Positions 16,438 through 24,535 of a DNA stretch of 55,659 bases are shown here, one piece after another (positions within the stretch are counted from its first letter, which is position 1; each line of letters begins with the position of its first letter). The notes under the pieces were generated by a model that did not search any database, was not told where the DNA came from, and worked only from the letters and a program-made list of their open reading frames with translations. The stretch lies in assembly GCA_003134435.1 (NCBI GenBank), contig PLBE01000215.1, positions 1 to 55,659 of the forward strand, written 5' to 3'. This stretch comes from Acidobacteriaceae bacterium. Its GTDB lineage: Bacteria > Acidobacteriota > Terriglobia > Terriglobales > Acidobacteriaceae. Made by a program: the position numbers and the translations under genes.

Positions 16438-17526
16438 TTAGCCGACATTTTCTGAGATAGCCGCCACGGCTGACAGCTTCGAGATATCTGCCTTCTTCGA
16501 TATCACGTAGCGCAGCCAGTTGCGATAAATCGCCGTAGCAGACGACTGCCACGTTCTTTGCAGAGTCCCAGCCAGAGCCGCGTCCGGGAACCCTTCCATG
16601 AGTTCCTCGCCTTTTTCGGAATTCCGGCCGGACCGCACGATCTCCTGAACTTTCTCCTGAACTTTCTCCTGAAATTCCCGCACCCGCCTCTCCGACGCTT
16701 CGTCAAAGTACCCTTTCGGCATCGAGGGGTAGGTCTCTCGTTCTTTTCTCAGAAATCTTCTTATATCCCGGCGGTATTCCTTCAGCAGGGTTTCGGCGCC
16801 GTACTCGGGATGGCCCTGGAAATGTAAAAACAGACTCTGCTTCTTCTGCTTGATGAACGTGTCCACTCCACCCGCGGTTGATTGTGTCAAGACCTGATAA
16901 CCAGAAGCCGTCAGCGCGCTTGCCTGCACTTCGTTCCATCTTGAATGCGGGAAACGTACCGGCTCTGCGATGCCACTGATTAGCGGATGGCCGGCGGACT
17001 TGCTGAAGTCAAACACACCGAACTGTTTGTCACTGAGTGGATGCCGACTGATGCCATCGCTATGGAGAACACTGGCATGGGCGGCCAGACAGGACAGAAT
17101 GGCCGACACTGTATTGCGTTCCGCCCAATCGAATACATCGGCCAGAACTCTCCAGTACGGCTCATCTTTGAGGTTGGGCTGGCGCGGTTCGGTGCCGGTG
17201 ATGATGACGCCATCGAGTCGACTCTGCCAAAGCTCCCCGAGGTCGCCATAAAAGCTGTTGAGATGACGCTGGCCCCGGTCGGTTCGCGGAATTCCCGTCA
17301 GTGAGTAGAGCTTCAGGTAAACCGGCAGATCGCCCGATGCGTCGTCGAGCAGGTCAAAGAACTGCAACTCGGTGTCCTCGAGGGCGCCATCGGGCATGTT
17401 ATTGATGAGCGCAACGTCGAGGCGTAACTGCTCCGCTTGTCCGCAATTCCTGGAAGCGGCCGAACGGCAGTTCCCTTCCATCGCCCAGCGCGGCGGCACG
17501 CGGCCGCCTTCAACAATCAACGGCAT
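16438..17526 (-). CDS. metA: Homoserine O-acyltransferase, MetA family
   Basis: This 362-aa protein has the MetA fold signatures: LINNMPDGALEDTELQFFDLL near residues 40-60, ITGTEPRQPNLKDEPYW at 109-125, the nucleophile Cys146 in SCLAAH, and His239/Glu241 in GHPEY, matching the catalytic Cys-His-Glu set of homoserine trans-acylases. It would acylate homoserine from succinyl- or acetyl-CoA, the first committed step of methionine synthesis, and it sits right after a MetY-like sulfhydrylase. The sequence alone does not settle acetyl against succinyl use. Compared with the roughly 300-aa E. coli enzyme it has an N-terminal extension and a longer C-terminus containing a 12-bp tandem repeat. A strong GGGGGAGGGG precedes the ATG. 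Confidence 0.82.
   Translation of the reverse strand: MPLIVEGGRVPPRWAMEGNCRSAASRNCGQAEQLRLDVALINNMPDGALEDTELQFFDLLDDASGDLPVYLKLYSLTGIPRTDRGQRHLNSFYGDLGELWQSRLDGVIITGTEPRQPNLKDEPYWRVLADVFDWAERNTVSAILSCLAAHASVLHSDGISRHPLSDKQFGVFDFSKSAGHPLISGIAEPVRFPHSRWNEVQASALTASGYQVLTQSTAGGVDTFIKQKKQSLFLHFQGHPEYGAETLLKEYRRDIRRFLRKERETYPSMPKGYFDEASERRVREFQEKVQEKVQEIVRSGRNSEKGEELMEGFPDAALAGTLQRTWQSSATAIYRNWLRYVISKKADISKLSAVAAISENVG
16641..16676 (-). repeat. 12-bp in-frame tandem repeat within the metA-like gene
   Basis: TCTCCTGAACTT occurs at 16641-16652 and 16653-16664, and with one change at 16665-16676. On the coding strand it gives a QEKV QEKV QEIV stretch, a charged helical insertion after the catalytic domain. 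The reading frame is kept. Confidence 0.92.
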
Positions 17527-17573
17527 GTTACCCCTCCCCCAACCACGATGCGCGCCTGACTGTCAAAACCTGC

Positions 17574-18848
17574 CTATCTCGCACTTTCCAGGGCTTGGCC
17601 CAGATCTTCGAGAATATCGTCAATGTGCTCGATCCCCACACTTAGTCGAATCATCTCGGGTGTAACTCCAACCTTCGCTTGCTCCTCGGGAGTCAACTGC
17701 CGGTGAGTGGTCGAGGCCGGATGACACGACAGCGACTTGGCGTCACCCATGTTGACCATGCGCTTGAACAACCGGAAAGCGTTGAAACACTTTCGTCCTC
17801 CCTCGTAACCCCCTTTCACCCCAAAAGTGAGGAGCGAACAGAAGTTGGAGCCGAGATAGCGGTGCGCCATCGGATACAGCGGATTGTCGGGAAAGCCTAC
17901 GTAGTTCACCCAATCGACCAGCGGATGCGCGCGCAGGAATTCCGCGACTTGGCGTGCGTTCTGGACGTGCCGCTCGATGCGGAGGGCGAGCGTCTGAATT
18001 CCCTGCAGAAAAAGAAATCCGTTGAACGGAGACAGAGTGGCCCCGGTGTTGCGCTGGCATACTGTCCGGCAACGGGCGACGAAGGCCGCGTCTCCGTAAT
18101 GGTCCACATAAACCACCCCGTGATAAGCAACCTCCGGGACATTCAACATATAGAACTTTTCGGGATATTTTCGCCACGGGAACTTGCCGCCATCGACAAT
18201 CATTCCCCCAATACTGGTGCCCCCGCCGCCAATGAATTTGGTCATGGAATGCACCACCACGTCGGCGCCGTACTCGATGGGCCGCAACAGGATCGGCGTG
18301 GCCACGGTGTTGTCGACCACCAGCGGCACACCATGCTTGTGCGCCACCCGCGCCAAGCCTTCGATGTCGGCCACGTTGCCCGCCGGATTGCCCACACTCT
18401 CGCAGTACACCGCCCGGGTATTTTCGTCGATCAACTTCTCAATATCCTCGGGACGATCAGTCGCGCCGAACTTCGCCCCAATGCCGCGCTTGCGAAAGAT
18501 ATGCGCTAGCAGCGTATAAGTCGCGCCGTATAACTGCGGAGTCGAGACGACGTTATTCCCGTTTTCGCAGATGTTAATAAGCGAATATTCGATGGCGGCC
18601 ATCCCGGAACTGACGCTCAGTCCTTCTACTCCACCTTCAAGCGCCGCCACGCGCTTTTCCAGCACAGTATTGGTGGGATTGCCGATGCGGGTGTAGATGT
18701 TGCCCTGGACTTCAAGATTAAACAAAGCCGCGCCGTGCTCCGCGCTGTCAAACTCGAAAGCTACGGTCTGGTAAATCGGCACGGCGACGGCTTTGGTCGT
18801 TGGATCGCCATCGTAGCCGGCGTGAATTGCGAGTGTTTCCCTTTTCAT
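17574..18848 (-). CDS. metY: O-acylhomoserine sulfhydrylase (MetY-like, Cys/Met PLP family)
   Basis: This 424-aa enzyme is of the Cys/Met metabolism PLP family. The Schiff-base lysine is Lys204 in VHSMTKFIGGGG, with NIYTRIGNPTNTVLEKRVAALEGG (family landmark near residues 50-73) and VVDNTVATP upstream. The C-terminal SLSCHPASTTHRQLTPEEQ and IRLSVGIEHIDDI are typical of O-acetyl/O-succinylhomoserine sulfhydrylases. It would turn the acylated homoserine made by the next gene plus sulfide into homocysteine. The MetA-like gene begins 47 bp downstream on the same strand, so they form a methionine pair. Only 54 bp separate it from the upstream gene, leaving no room for a SAM riboswitch. Confidence 0.9.
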   Translation of the reverse strand: MKRETLAIHAGYDGDPTTKAVAVPIYQTVAFEFDSAEHGAALFNLEVQGNIYTRIGNPTNTVLEKRVAALEGGVEGLSVSSGMAAIEYSLINICENGNNVVSTPQLYGATYTLLAHIFRKRGIGAKFGATDRPEDIEKLIDENTRAVYCESVGNPAGNVADIEGLARVAHKHGVPLVVDNTVATPILLRPIEYGADVVVHSMTKFIGGGGTSIGGMIVDGGKFPWRKYPEKFYMLNVPEVAYHGVVYVDHYGDAAFVARCRTVCQRNTGATLSPFNGFLFLQGIQTLALRIERHVQNARQVAEFLRAHPLVDWVNYVGFPDNPLYPMAHRYLGSNFCSLLTFGVKGGYEGGRKCFNAFRLFKRMVNMGDAKSLSCHPASTTHRQLTPEEQAKVGVTPEMIRLSVGIEHIDDILEDLGQALESAR

Positions 18849-18902
18849 ACGTCTCTTTTCATGCCTGATCCCGACATCCGTGTCTCATCGAACCGAGGCG
18901 AT

Positions 18903-20141
18903 TCACTTCGCGCTTGTCGCCACCCTTGGGACTCTGACGGGCGCCGGACTCTGCGACAGAGTTCTGGCCATGGCAGCAGTGATACGGCGAGCGGCAAAAC
19001 CGGCTCCGAACGCGAAGCGCATGACCGGACCGAAGGTATTCGCGGACGCGATTCCCGAAAAATAAAGGCCCGGAACGGAGGACTCAAAAGTCGACGAAAG
19101 CACCGGGGCGCCATCGACCGCCTTCAGCGTCGATCGAATCTCGCCGCTCAGAAACTTCAGCCGCTCCAAATCCACCTGGTAGCCGGTGGCCGCGATGATG
19201 TGCTCCGTAAGCAGGTCGCGCTTGCTTCCATCCTGCGTCCGAAGGTGCAGACGCACTTTCCCATTCTCGATCTCCGCGCTCTCCGGGCTGCATCCCAGAT
19301 GCAGAGGCACCCGTCCCGTCACCTTGTCCCGGATGAACCATCCACCGGAAGGACCAAGCGCCTTGCGGACAATCTCGAGACGGAGGGACTCGGGCAGATA
19401 GCGGAACGCCCACGGCGCATCCGCAAAAAATCGGGAGCGCATCCCCGGCCCCAGGCCCGATTTTGGATGCCGAATCTCCTGCCAAAGGGAACGCGGTTTG
19501 CCAGTAGGAGCACTATGAAACTTCAGCTCCTTATGGCGGGCTACGAGTTGAACGTCGGCGCCCGCTTCGTGGAGCAGGCCTGCCATATCAAGGCCGGAAG
19601 CGCCGCCGCCGACCACCACAACGTTGCGGCCGCGCCACGTCGCAACCTCGCTATGGCGGGCGCTGTGCGACAGAAACTCCGGCGGCAGGTTCCTCAAACA
19701 GCTCGGGATATGCTCGAAGTGGGTGATCCCCACCGCCAGCACCACATGCTGCGCGCTGACCGTTTCACCGTCTTCAAGGCGGAGACTGAAGCCTTGCGCC
19801 GCACGATCCACTCCCACAACCACCTTCTCTTCAAGCTCCGGCACCATGCGCGACTGAAATGCCAGACCGTAAGCGTTAAAGGTATCCAAGTGCACCGGGA
19901 TGCCGGTGTCGGCATACTTGATACCGCGCTCGGCACAGAAGTGGCTCAGCGTGTATTCGCTCTCCGGGTCGTAGAGATTCGAGGCAAAGCCGTCCGACTT
20001 CAGCATCATGCCTTTGGGCATGTGGTTCCGCCAGGTATCCATCGGCCGGCCGAAGATGCGGAATGGAATGCCACGATGCCGAAAATGCGCCGCAATGGAA
20101 AGTCCGTAGGGTCCCGCCCCTATGATCGCAGTATTTAGCAT
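18903..20141 (-). CDS. Flavin-dependent monooxygenase-like NAD(P)/FAD protein
   Basis: This 412-aa protein has two Rossmann dinucleotide motifs, GAGPYG at residues 8-13 for FAD and VVVVGGGASGLDMA in the middle for NAD(P)H, then an IIAATGYQVDLERL segment of the ATG type seen in flavin-containing and N-hydroxylating monooxygenases. The final part GLYFSGIASANTFGPVMRFAFGAGFAA closes the FAD fold. It could hydroxylate an amine or oxidise another small molecule; the substrate is unknown. It lies between the FemAB-like and metY genes on the same strand. The preceding 90 bp are unusually AT-rich for this region and contain AAGGAG upstream of the ATG. Confidence 0.82.
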   Translation of the reverse strand: MLNTAIIGAGPYGLSIAAHFRHRGIPFRIFGRPMDTWRNHMPKGMMLKSDGFASNLYDPESEYTLSHFCAERGIKYADTGIPVHLDTFNAYGLAFQSRMVPELEEKVVVGVDRAAQGFSLRLEDGETVSAQHVVLAVGITHFEHIPSCLRNLPPEFLSHSARHSEVATWRGRNVVVVGGGASGLDMAGLLHEAGADVQLVARHKELKFHSAPTGKPRSLWQEIRHPKSGLGPGMRSRFFADAPWAFRYLPESLRLEIVRKALGPSGGWFIRDKVTGRVPLHLGCSPESAEIENGKVRLHLRTQDGSKRDLLTEHIIAATGYQVDLERLKFLSGEIRSTLKAVDGAPVLSSTFESSVPGLYFSGIASANTFGPVMRFAFGAGFAARRITAAMARTLSQSPAPVRVPRVATSAK

Positions 20142-20231
20142 GGCTCGGTTAATTACTCCTTATCATTTATATCGAAAAGTTAAAGCTGAAGTTAAACCTA
20201 ACGACGAACGCTACATTGGTAAATTTAACGC

Positions 20232-21611
20232 TCACAGATACCGATAAATCAAGTCTCCGAGAATGGCCGTAACCCGCTCCGGCAAAGAGATCCAGAGCTT
20301 TCGGGCCGAATCCGCGATGATCCCGCTGGAACCAGGTCTTTCTTGCCGGGCGGGATCGTAATAGCGAAACAAGGGCCGGGGCTGGGTGCCCCATTTCCCC
20401 TTGAATTGGGCGAGAGATTGGTTGTCGGAACTGACTTCGCCAAAGTCATACCAGCGGTATCCGCCCTTACAGGCATCGCGAATGGCTTCGAGTTGAATGA
20501 TGTCGTGCGGATGCAAACCCAGGTCGCGCGGATCGCATCCCGTGAAGGCATAGAAAACGCTCTGTCCGAATTTCAAAAAGATAGAGCCAGCAATCAGCCG
20601 GGTCCGTCCATCGTGTCTTCTTTCGGCAAGCAGCAGGCGCATCTGTCCCCGGGGACGGAGAGTCGACCAGAGGCTCTGGAAAAAACGGTAGGGTCTGGGA
20701 GGCACCGCCTTATGCCGCATCGTCTGCAGATACAGCCCGTACCATTGCTCCAGATCTTCTGCGCTTTCCGCCTCGCGAACCTCCAGGCCGAGCTTCGCCG
20801 CCTTGTTGACCGCCCAGTTCACACGATGCTGCTGCTTTGCGTTGCCAAATCGAAGGCGTCGGCATTGTTTGCAGGAGCCGCAATCCCGGGGTAAACGCAG
20901 ATTTTCGCAGAACTGATCCCAACCCGTCCCCTCGGTGGATGAGGGGAGTTCTTCGACATAGGTGAATCTCCAGGGCACGCAGCCCAATCCCGCAATCCGC
21001 CGGTCGAGCCCCGCGATCTGGGTCTTGATTTCGAGTTGGACGCGTCGAGCCCGCGCCAGTGCCATGGCGGCACGGATGATTTCCGCCCCCGACGCCGGGT
21101 CATCGGCGAGCACGCCCGCCACCGGAGTTCGCGGCAGCGACGAAAGCCGGCGGCGCGTCGAGTATCGTCCGATCGCAAAAGGGAGCCCGCGCGTCGGAAA
21201 AAGCGGCAGCACGGCGCGGATCTGGCCGCCGGAATCGGCGCAAGCCAGGCTCACACATTTCTGCCCGTATTCTTCTTCCAGCGCGATCAGCCAACTGGAG
21301 TGGTGATAAATCAGGCCGTCCGGATGCCATGAGACAAACGCGTCCCAGCGCGGGTCGTTCCGGTAGTCCAGTTCGAAGGTCTGGAGAAGCTCGGGCGCGG
21401 AGGAGGTTGCCTCTTCCGATGAAATCACGGTCTTGTCGATCTTGATCGGTTCGCGGTTCGCGATGCTCCCCGTTAGCTCCGCTATACGGACTCGCGCGGA
21501 CCGGCGCCGGCGTTGCGGAACTCCCGGCTCGACGACAGGACCGCCGACATCGGCATGGCGGCCGACACCGTTGGCCGACAACAAGGTGGGATTCAAATCG
21601 CTTTCTTTCAT
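20232..21611 (-). CDS. FemAB/GNAT-like aminoacyl- or acyl-transferase
   Basis: This 459-aa protein has the tandem GNAT arrangement of FemAB-related proteins: a first lobe near residues 80-215 (LIYHHSSWLIALEEEYGQK), then a second with RLIAGSIFLKFGQSVFYAFTG and HDIIQLEAIRDACKGGYRWYDFGEVSSDNQSLAQFKGKWG (landmark near the C-terminus), the usual FemAB ending. Such proteins transfer amino acids or acyl groups to peptidoglycan or exopolysaccharide precursors. A Cys cluster, CGSCKQC at 244-250 with another Cys at 235, sits where the two lobes join, and this is unusual for the family. The first 75 residues are Arg-rich and apparently disordered. The acceptor is unknown. Confidence 0.75.
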   Translation of the reverse strand: MKESDLNPTLLSANGVGRHADVGGPVVEPGVPQRRRRSARVRIAELTGSIANREPIKIDKTVISSEEATSSAPELLQTFELDYRNDPRWDAFVSWHPDGLIYHHSSWLIALEEEYGQKCVSLACADSGGQIRAVLPLFPTRGLPFAIGRYSTRRRLSSLPRTPVAGVLADDPASGAEIIRAAMALARARRVQLEIKTQIAGLDRRIAGLGCVPWRFTYVEELPSSTEGTGWDQFCENLRLPRDCGSCKQCRRLRFGNAKQQHRVNWAVNKAAKLGLEVREAESAEDLEQWYGLYLQTMRHKAVPPRPYRFFQSLWSTLRPRGQMRLLLAERRHDGRTRLIAGSIFLKFGQSVFYAFTGCDPRDLGLHPHDIIQLEAIRDACKGGYRWYDFGEVSSDNQSLAQFKGKWGTQPRPLFRYYDPARQERPGSSGIIADSARKLWISLPERVTAILGDLIYRYL

Positions 21612-21718
21612 TCGACTAACTCCCCTGATTCAGCCGATTGCACTGCCCTGCGGCATCGAAGCGCAAGATGTTCGTTGATTCAGCTCAGTTGGGGGAGTCT
21701 TCTGAAAATGACGTTCGC

Positions 21719-22564
21719 TCAGCGCTTCTGGAGCTGACATACGCCAGTCCAGGGAAAATTTCCAGGGTTGCCTTCCGGTTCGGGCAGCAGGGATAGAAGT
21801 TCTGCCGGCGCCCGCTTGAACTCCGCCGCCGTTTTCAGCATGCCTCGCACCTGGACCGCTTCCCATCCGTGCGGCGCAAAGAAGTTGACTCCCTCGGGAG
21901 GACCAAACTTGAAAGCAGCCCCGGCCTCGCTCAGTTGCTTACCCGTAGTGCGCTGCATCAGTCGGAGTTGGCCCGGGGAAGCGAGATCGATGATCCAGGT
22001 CTGGAAGCGGCTTTGGGCGGCCAAATCGGTTGCCAGGGACGCCACCGCCTCGGTCGGGAAGTAAATAAGCAGACCCTCGCTGGCGACGACTACCCGGCGG
22101 GCGCGGGCGTTGAGTTGCGCAAAAAGTTCGCGCCGGGCTTTAAGGTCTGACAAATCGAGCGCGATTCGTTCCAGCCGGCAGCGTGGTTTCTCACTGGCAA
22201 GGACGCCATCTTTGTAGGCAATAATGTCCGGAAAATCGATCTCCACCCATTGCAGCGCCTCGGGCAAATTCATGCGGTAGGGCCGCGCATCGAGCCCGGC
22301 AGCGAGGTTCAGAACCAGGTCAGCCCCATCCTGAATGGCGCCCGCCAGGAACTGATCAAAAAGATAAGTGCGTGTCACCCAGGCCCATTCCTGCTTGTTG
22401 CCGTGGGGCAGAGTGTTCGCGATCCGGAAGCCGTGCTCCCCAGCCAGACGCTCGGCATAGGGGTCGTGAAACAGAGCGTCGGCCCGCCGCGATTCGAGGG
22501 CGCGGAAATACGCCACCCAGAGCGCTGTGTCGGATACACCCCGAACTGCATTTGGCGGGTTCAT
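21719..22564 (-). CDS. SAM-dependent methyltransferase, leucine-carboxyl-methyltransferase-like (TIGR00027 type)
   Basis: I start it at ATG 22564 (281 aa); a TTG at 22591 is an alternative. The N-terminal SDTALWVAYFRALESRRADALFHDPYAERLAG (landmark near residues 10-40) and the SAM site LVLNLAAGLDARPYRMNLP, then WVEIDFPDI and VVASEGLLIYFP, mark the TIGR00027/PPM1-like methyltransferase family widespread in actinobacteria and acidobacteria. It uses S-adenosylmethionine to methylate an oxygen, probably of a carboxylate or small metabolite. It heads the minus-strand run towards metY. Upstream lies the CRP/FNR-like palindrome. Confidence 0.85.
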   Translation of the reverse strand: MNPPNAVRGVSDTALWVAYFRALESRRADALFHDPYAERLAGEHGFRIANTLPHGNKQEWAWVTRTYLFDQFLAGAIQDGADLVLNLAAGLDARPYRMNLPEALQWVEIDFPDIIAYKDGVLASEKPRCRLERIALDLSDLKARRELFAQLNARARRVVVASEGLLIYFPTEAVASLATDLAAQSRFQTWIIDLASPGQLRLMQRTTGKQLSEAGAAFKFGPPEGVNFFAPHGWEAVQVRGMLKTAAEFKRAPAELLSLLPEPEGNPGNFPWTGVCQLQKR

Positions 22565-22638
22565 GTCGAAACTTTGATCGTTTGAGTGCAATCAATTGGT
22601 CTTAATCGCCGGGAAACTTTGAAATAAATTCCGGATAT

Positions 22639-22654
22639 TGTGATCTAAATCACT
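22639..22654. promoter_or_regulatory. CRP/FNR-family binding site
   Basis: TGTGATCTAAATCACT is a near-perfect match to the TGTGA-N6-TCACA consensus of cAMP-receptor/FNR-type regulators (nine of ten fixed positions). It is shared by the divergent methyltransferase gene and the small Cys-rich membrane protein. A CATAGT at 22674-22679 would put transcription start near 22686, so the site would be centred close to -40, the normal place for class II activation of the plus-strand gene. Confidence 0.6.
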
Positions 22655-22702
22655 GAACGTTGTTAGCGACCATCATAGTATGGGAACTCGAAAAGAGGTG
22701 GC

Positions 22703-22918
22703 ATGCTCTCCCCAATTCTATTAGTCGCGGCGGCGCTTTATACAGGACTCGGCGTGGTAATCGTCCGGCGACTGCGCAAGCCGACATGCCGCGTCTGCCT
22801 CTTCCGCCAATACTGCCCGAGTCGCGATCGGGGCCACGCGAAACTCGCGCAAACCTGCTGGAGTTGCGGTCAAACTACGGAGTGTGCCGCATCCGTGCCT
22901 GAGTCCAAAGCATCCTAG
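22703..22918 (+). CDS. Small Cys-rich single-span membrane protein
   Basis: This 71-aa protein is preceded by GAAAAGAGGTGGC just before the ATG, a good ribosome-binding site. Residues 2-20 (LSPILLVAAALYTGLGVVIV) form one transmembrane helix followed by RRLRKP, so the C-terminal 50 residues should be cytoplasmic. They hold two Cys groups, CRVC-x5-C and CWSCG-x4-C, that could bind zinc or an Fe-S cluster. I recognise no family. It is the only plus-strand gene in its surroundings and lies behind the CRP/FNR-like site, which supports a regulated real gene. Confidence 0.65.
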   Translation: MLSPILLVAAALYTGLGVVIVRRLRKPTCRVCLFRQYCPSRDRGHAKLAQTCWSCGQTTECAASVPESKAS

Positions 22919-22945
22919 GACCTCGGCTAACGCGCCTTTTCTGAA

Positions 22946-24388
22946 CTACGGTTGTCCTGAACCGCGGCCTTCCACTGCTCTGACGAATTGCTTGCCCTCG
23001 GTCCCCGTGCCGGCATTGTCAAGAAGCTCGGGCGACAGTTCTACGGCTGGCTCGCTCTCCATCATAAAGACCAGTTTCCCCGCCTCTTCAACCGCGTAAG
23101 CCACCCGGGCCCGTTCGCTTCCCTCACCTTCGATGCGCCATCCGTCTCCGTCTTTGACCAATTCCATCTTGGAACGCTGCCTCCACCATCGGTCGATCTC
23201 GCCCGGGGCCGTGACCCATACGCTCTTCCGATCACGAAGCTCGGCCAGATAAGCCAGCAGTTGCTGATAAAGATGGTTCTCCCGCCCTTTCGTGATGTAA
23301 TCCGGATGCACGATAAAACTGATGAGACCGTTCTGCTCAAGGATGGCATCGATCTCCCGCTTCCAGAGATCGATCGAGAAACTTCGCAGATAGTTGAACA
23401 GCGAATAATCCTGCGTGGTGGTAACCGGCAATTCCAGCAGCTTGCCCACAAAGTAGGGCATCACGGTGCAACATCCCCCCCGTTGCGGCTCCAAGTGGGC
23501 GGAGTTGGGAACCGACATGTCGTAGGAGAAATCAAGATCCGAATACCACTCCTGGCGACGGTACAAGATCGCGGAGCGGAAGCCCTGCGACCGGTAAAGC
23601 CGGCCATACTCGTTGATCTTCGCCGCCCGCCGCGCAAATTCGTCGCGATTGTTATAGAGTCGGCCGTCGTGGTTCAAGTCCTGCACATTGATTTCGAAAC
23701 CAGCTTGCCGGATCGAATCCAGATACCTTTCGCTCACCTCATAACGATCTTCCGGGACGATCTGAAACGAGGCCGGGATTCCGAATCGCTGGTTGAGCCG
23801 CATAAGCGGTTCGCAGAAATCCCTTCCTGAAGCCGTCTCCACGTCGTGCGTCATGCACAAGGCGCCGGGAGCGCCATCCGGCCAGAACCAGATGAACGGC
23901 ATTTTTTTCAGCCCCTGAGCGCGCAGCAACAGCTGCATCGATCCCCGCACAATGCTGTCGACGGTGTGATCCACCGGCCAGTTCGGAAAAACGATCTTGC
24001 TCCAATCCCCCAGGTACAAGCGCTGCAAATGGCGGCGGAACCCAACCGTGAGAAACGGCCGGAGCGCATAATAGACTCGCGCCACCACCCCGTCTTCTGA
24101 ACTGCCGTACTGGCAATTCTTGGTATAACGTTCCAGCCGGAGATTCTCCACCACCTCTTGCAAATCAAACGGCAAATGCACGCTTCCCGAACTGCAATCC
24201 ACGTCTGCCCACCCGTCACGCAGAGGGCCGCGAGGAGTCTCCGCGGGATCGTGGCCGGCATATCTGCCATAGCCCAGCACTCCCTTCCCAAAGCTGAAAA
24301 ATCCGCAGTCTTCGGAAAGCCCGCCTTGCGCCGCCAACTGGGCGTAGCGCTCGGGGCAGCGAAAATAATCGAGAACAGTCTGATTCAT
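22946..24388 (-). CDS. NodB-like (polysaccharide deacetylase fold) protein of the polysaccharide locus
   Basis: This 480-aa cytoplasmic-looking protein has the NodB-type opening LCMTHDVETASG (His181, Asp182), then FGIPASFQIVPEDRY, GFEINVQDLNHDGRLY (His240) and near the end SFIVHPDYI. These match the strand order of the deacetylase barrel with metal-binding Asp and His residues. The first 160 residues are an unrecognised extension. The C-terminal 80 residues are a small beta-rich tail. It ends the long minus-strand polysaccharide run and follows a FemAB-like gene, so it probably edits the glycan or its precursor. The second NodB-like protein at 10516 is only distantly similar. Confidence 0.68.
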   Translation of the reverse strand: MNQTVLDYFRCPERYAQLAAQGGLSEDCGFFSFGKGVLGYGRYAGHDPAETPRGPLRDGWADVDCSSGSVHLPFDLQEVVENLRLERYTKNCQYGSSEDGVVARVYYALRPFLTVGFRRHLQRLYLGDWSKIVFPNWPVDHTVDSIVRGSMQLLLRAQGLKKMPFIWFWPDGAPGALCMTHDVETASGRDFCEPLMRLNQRFGIPASFQIVPEDRYEVSERYLDSIRQAGFEINVQDLNHDGRLYNNRDEFARRAAKINEYGRLYRSQGFRSAILYRRQEWYSDLDFSYDMSVPNSAHLEPQRGGCCTVMPYFVGKLLELPVTTTQDYSLFNYLRSFSIDLWKREIDAILEQNGLISFIVHPDYITKGRENHLYQQLLAYLAELRDRKSVWVTAPGEIDRWWRQRSKMELVKDGDGWRIEGEGSERARVAYAVEEAGKLVFMMESEPAVELSPELLDNAGTGTEGKQFVRAVEGRGSGQP

Positions 24389-24535
24389 GCGCGCGCGGTG
24401 ATTTCAGTCCCTGAAGATGATTTCACGAGATTCCCGATTGATCAATCCCTTCGTCGATTATCGTCACTGACCATTCGTGGATGATCAACCCTTGATGGAC
24501 TGGGACCAACCATCAAACCCGGCGCTTTGCCACCC
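24389..24535 (-). other. Short intergenic region, nothing recognised
   Basis: A 147-bp gap between the NodB-like and FemAB-like genes. It contains partly repeated GATCAA-containing phrases (near 24440 and 24482) but no clear promoter, terminator or coding potential. Confidence 0.35.

Noticed and set aside
18849-18902. SAM riboswitch before metY
   Set aside because: Only 54 bases lie between the genes and no SAM-riboswitch pattern is visible.
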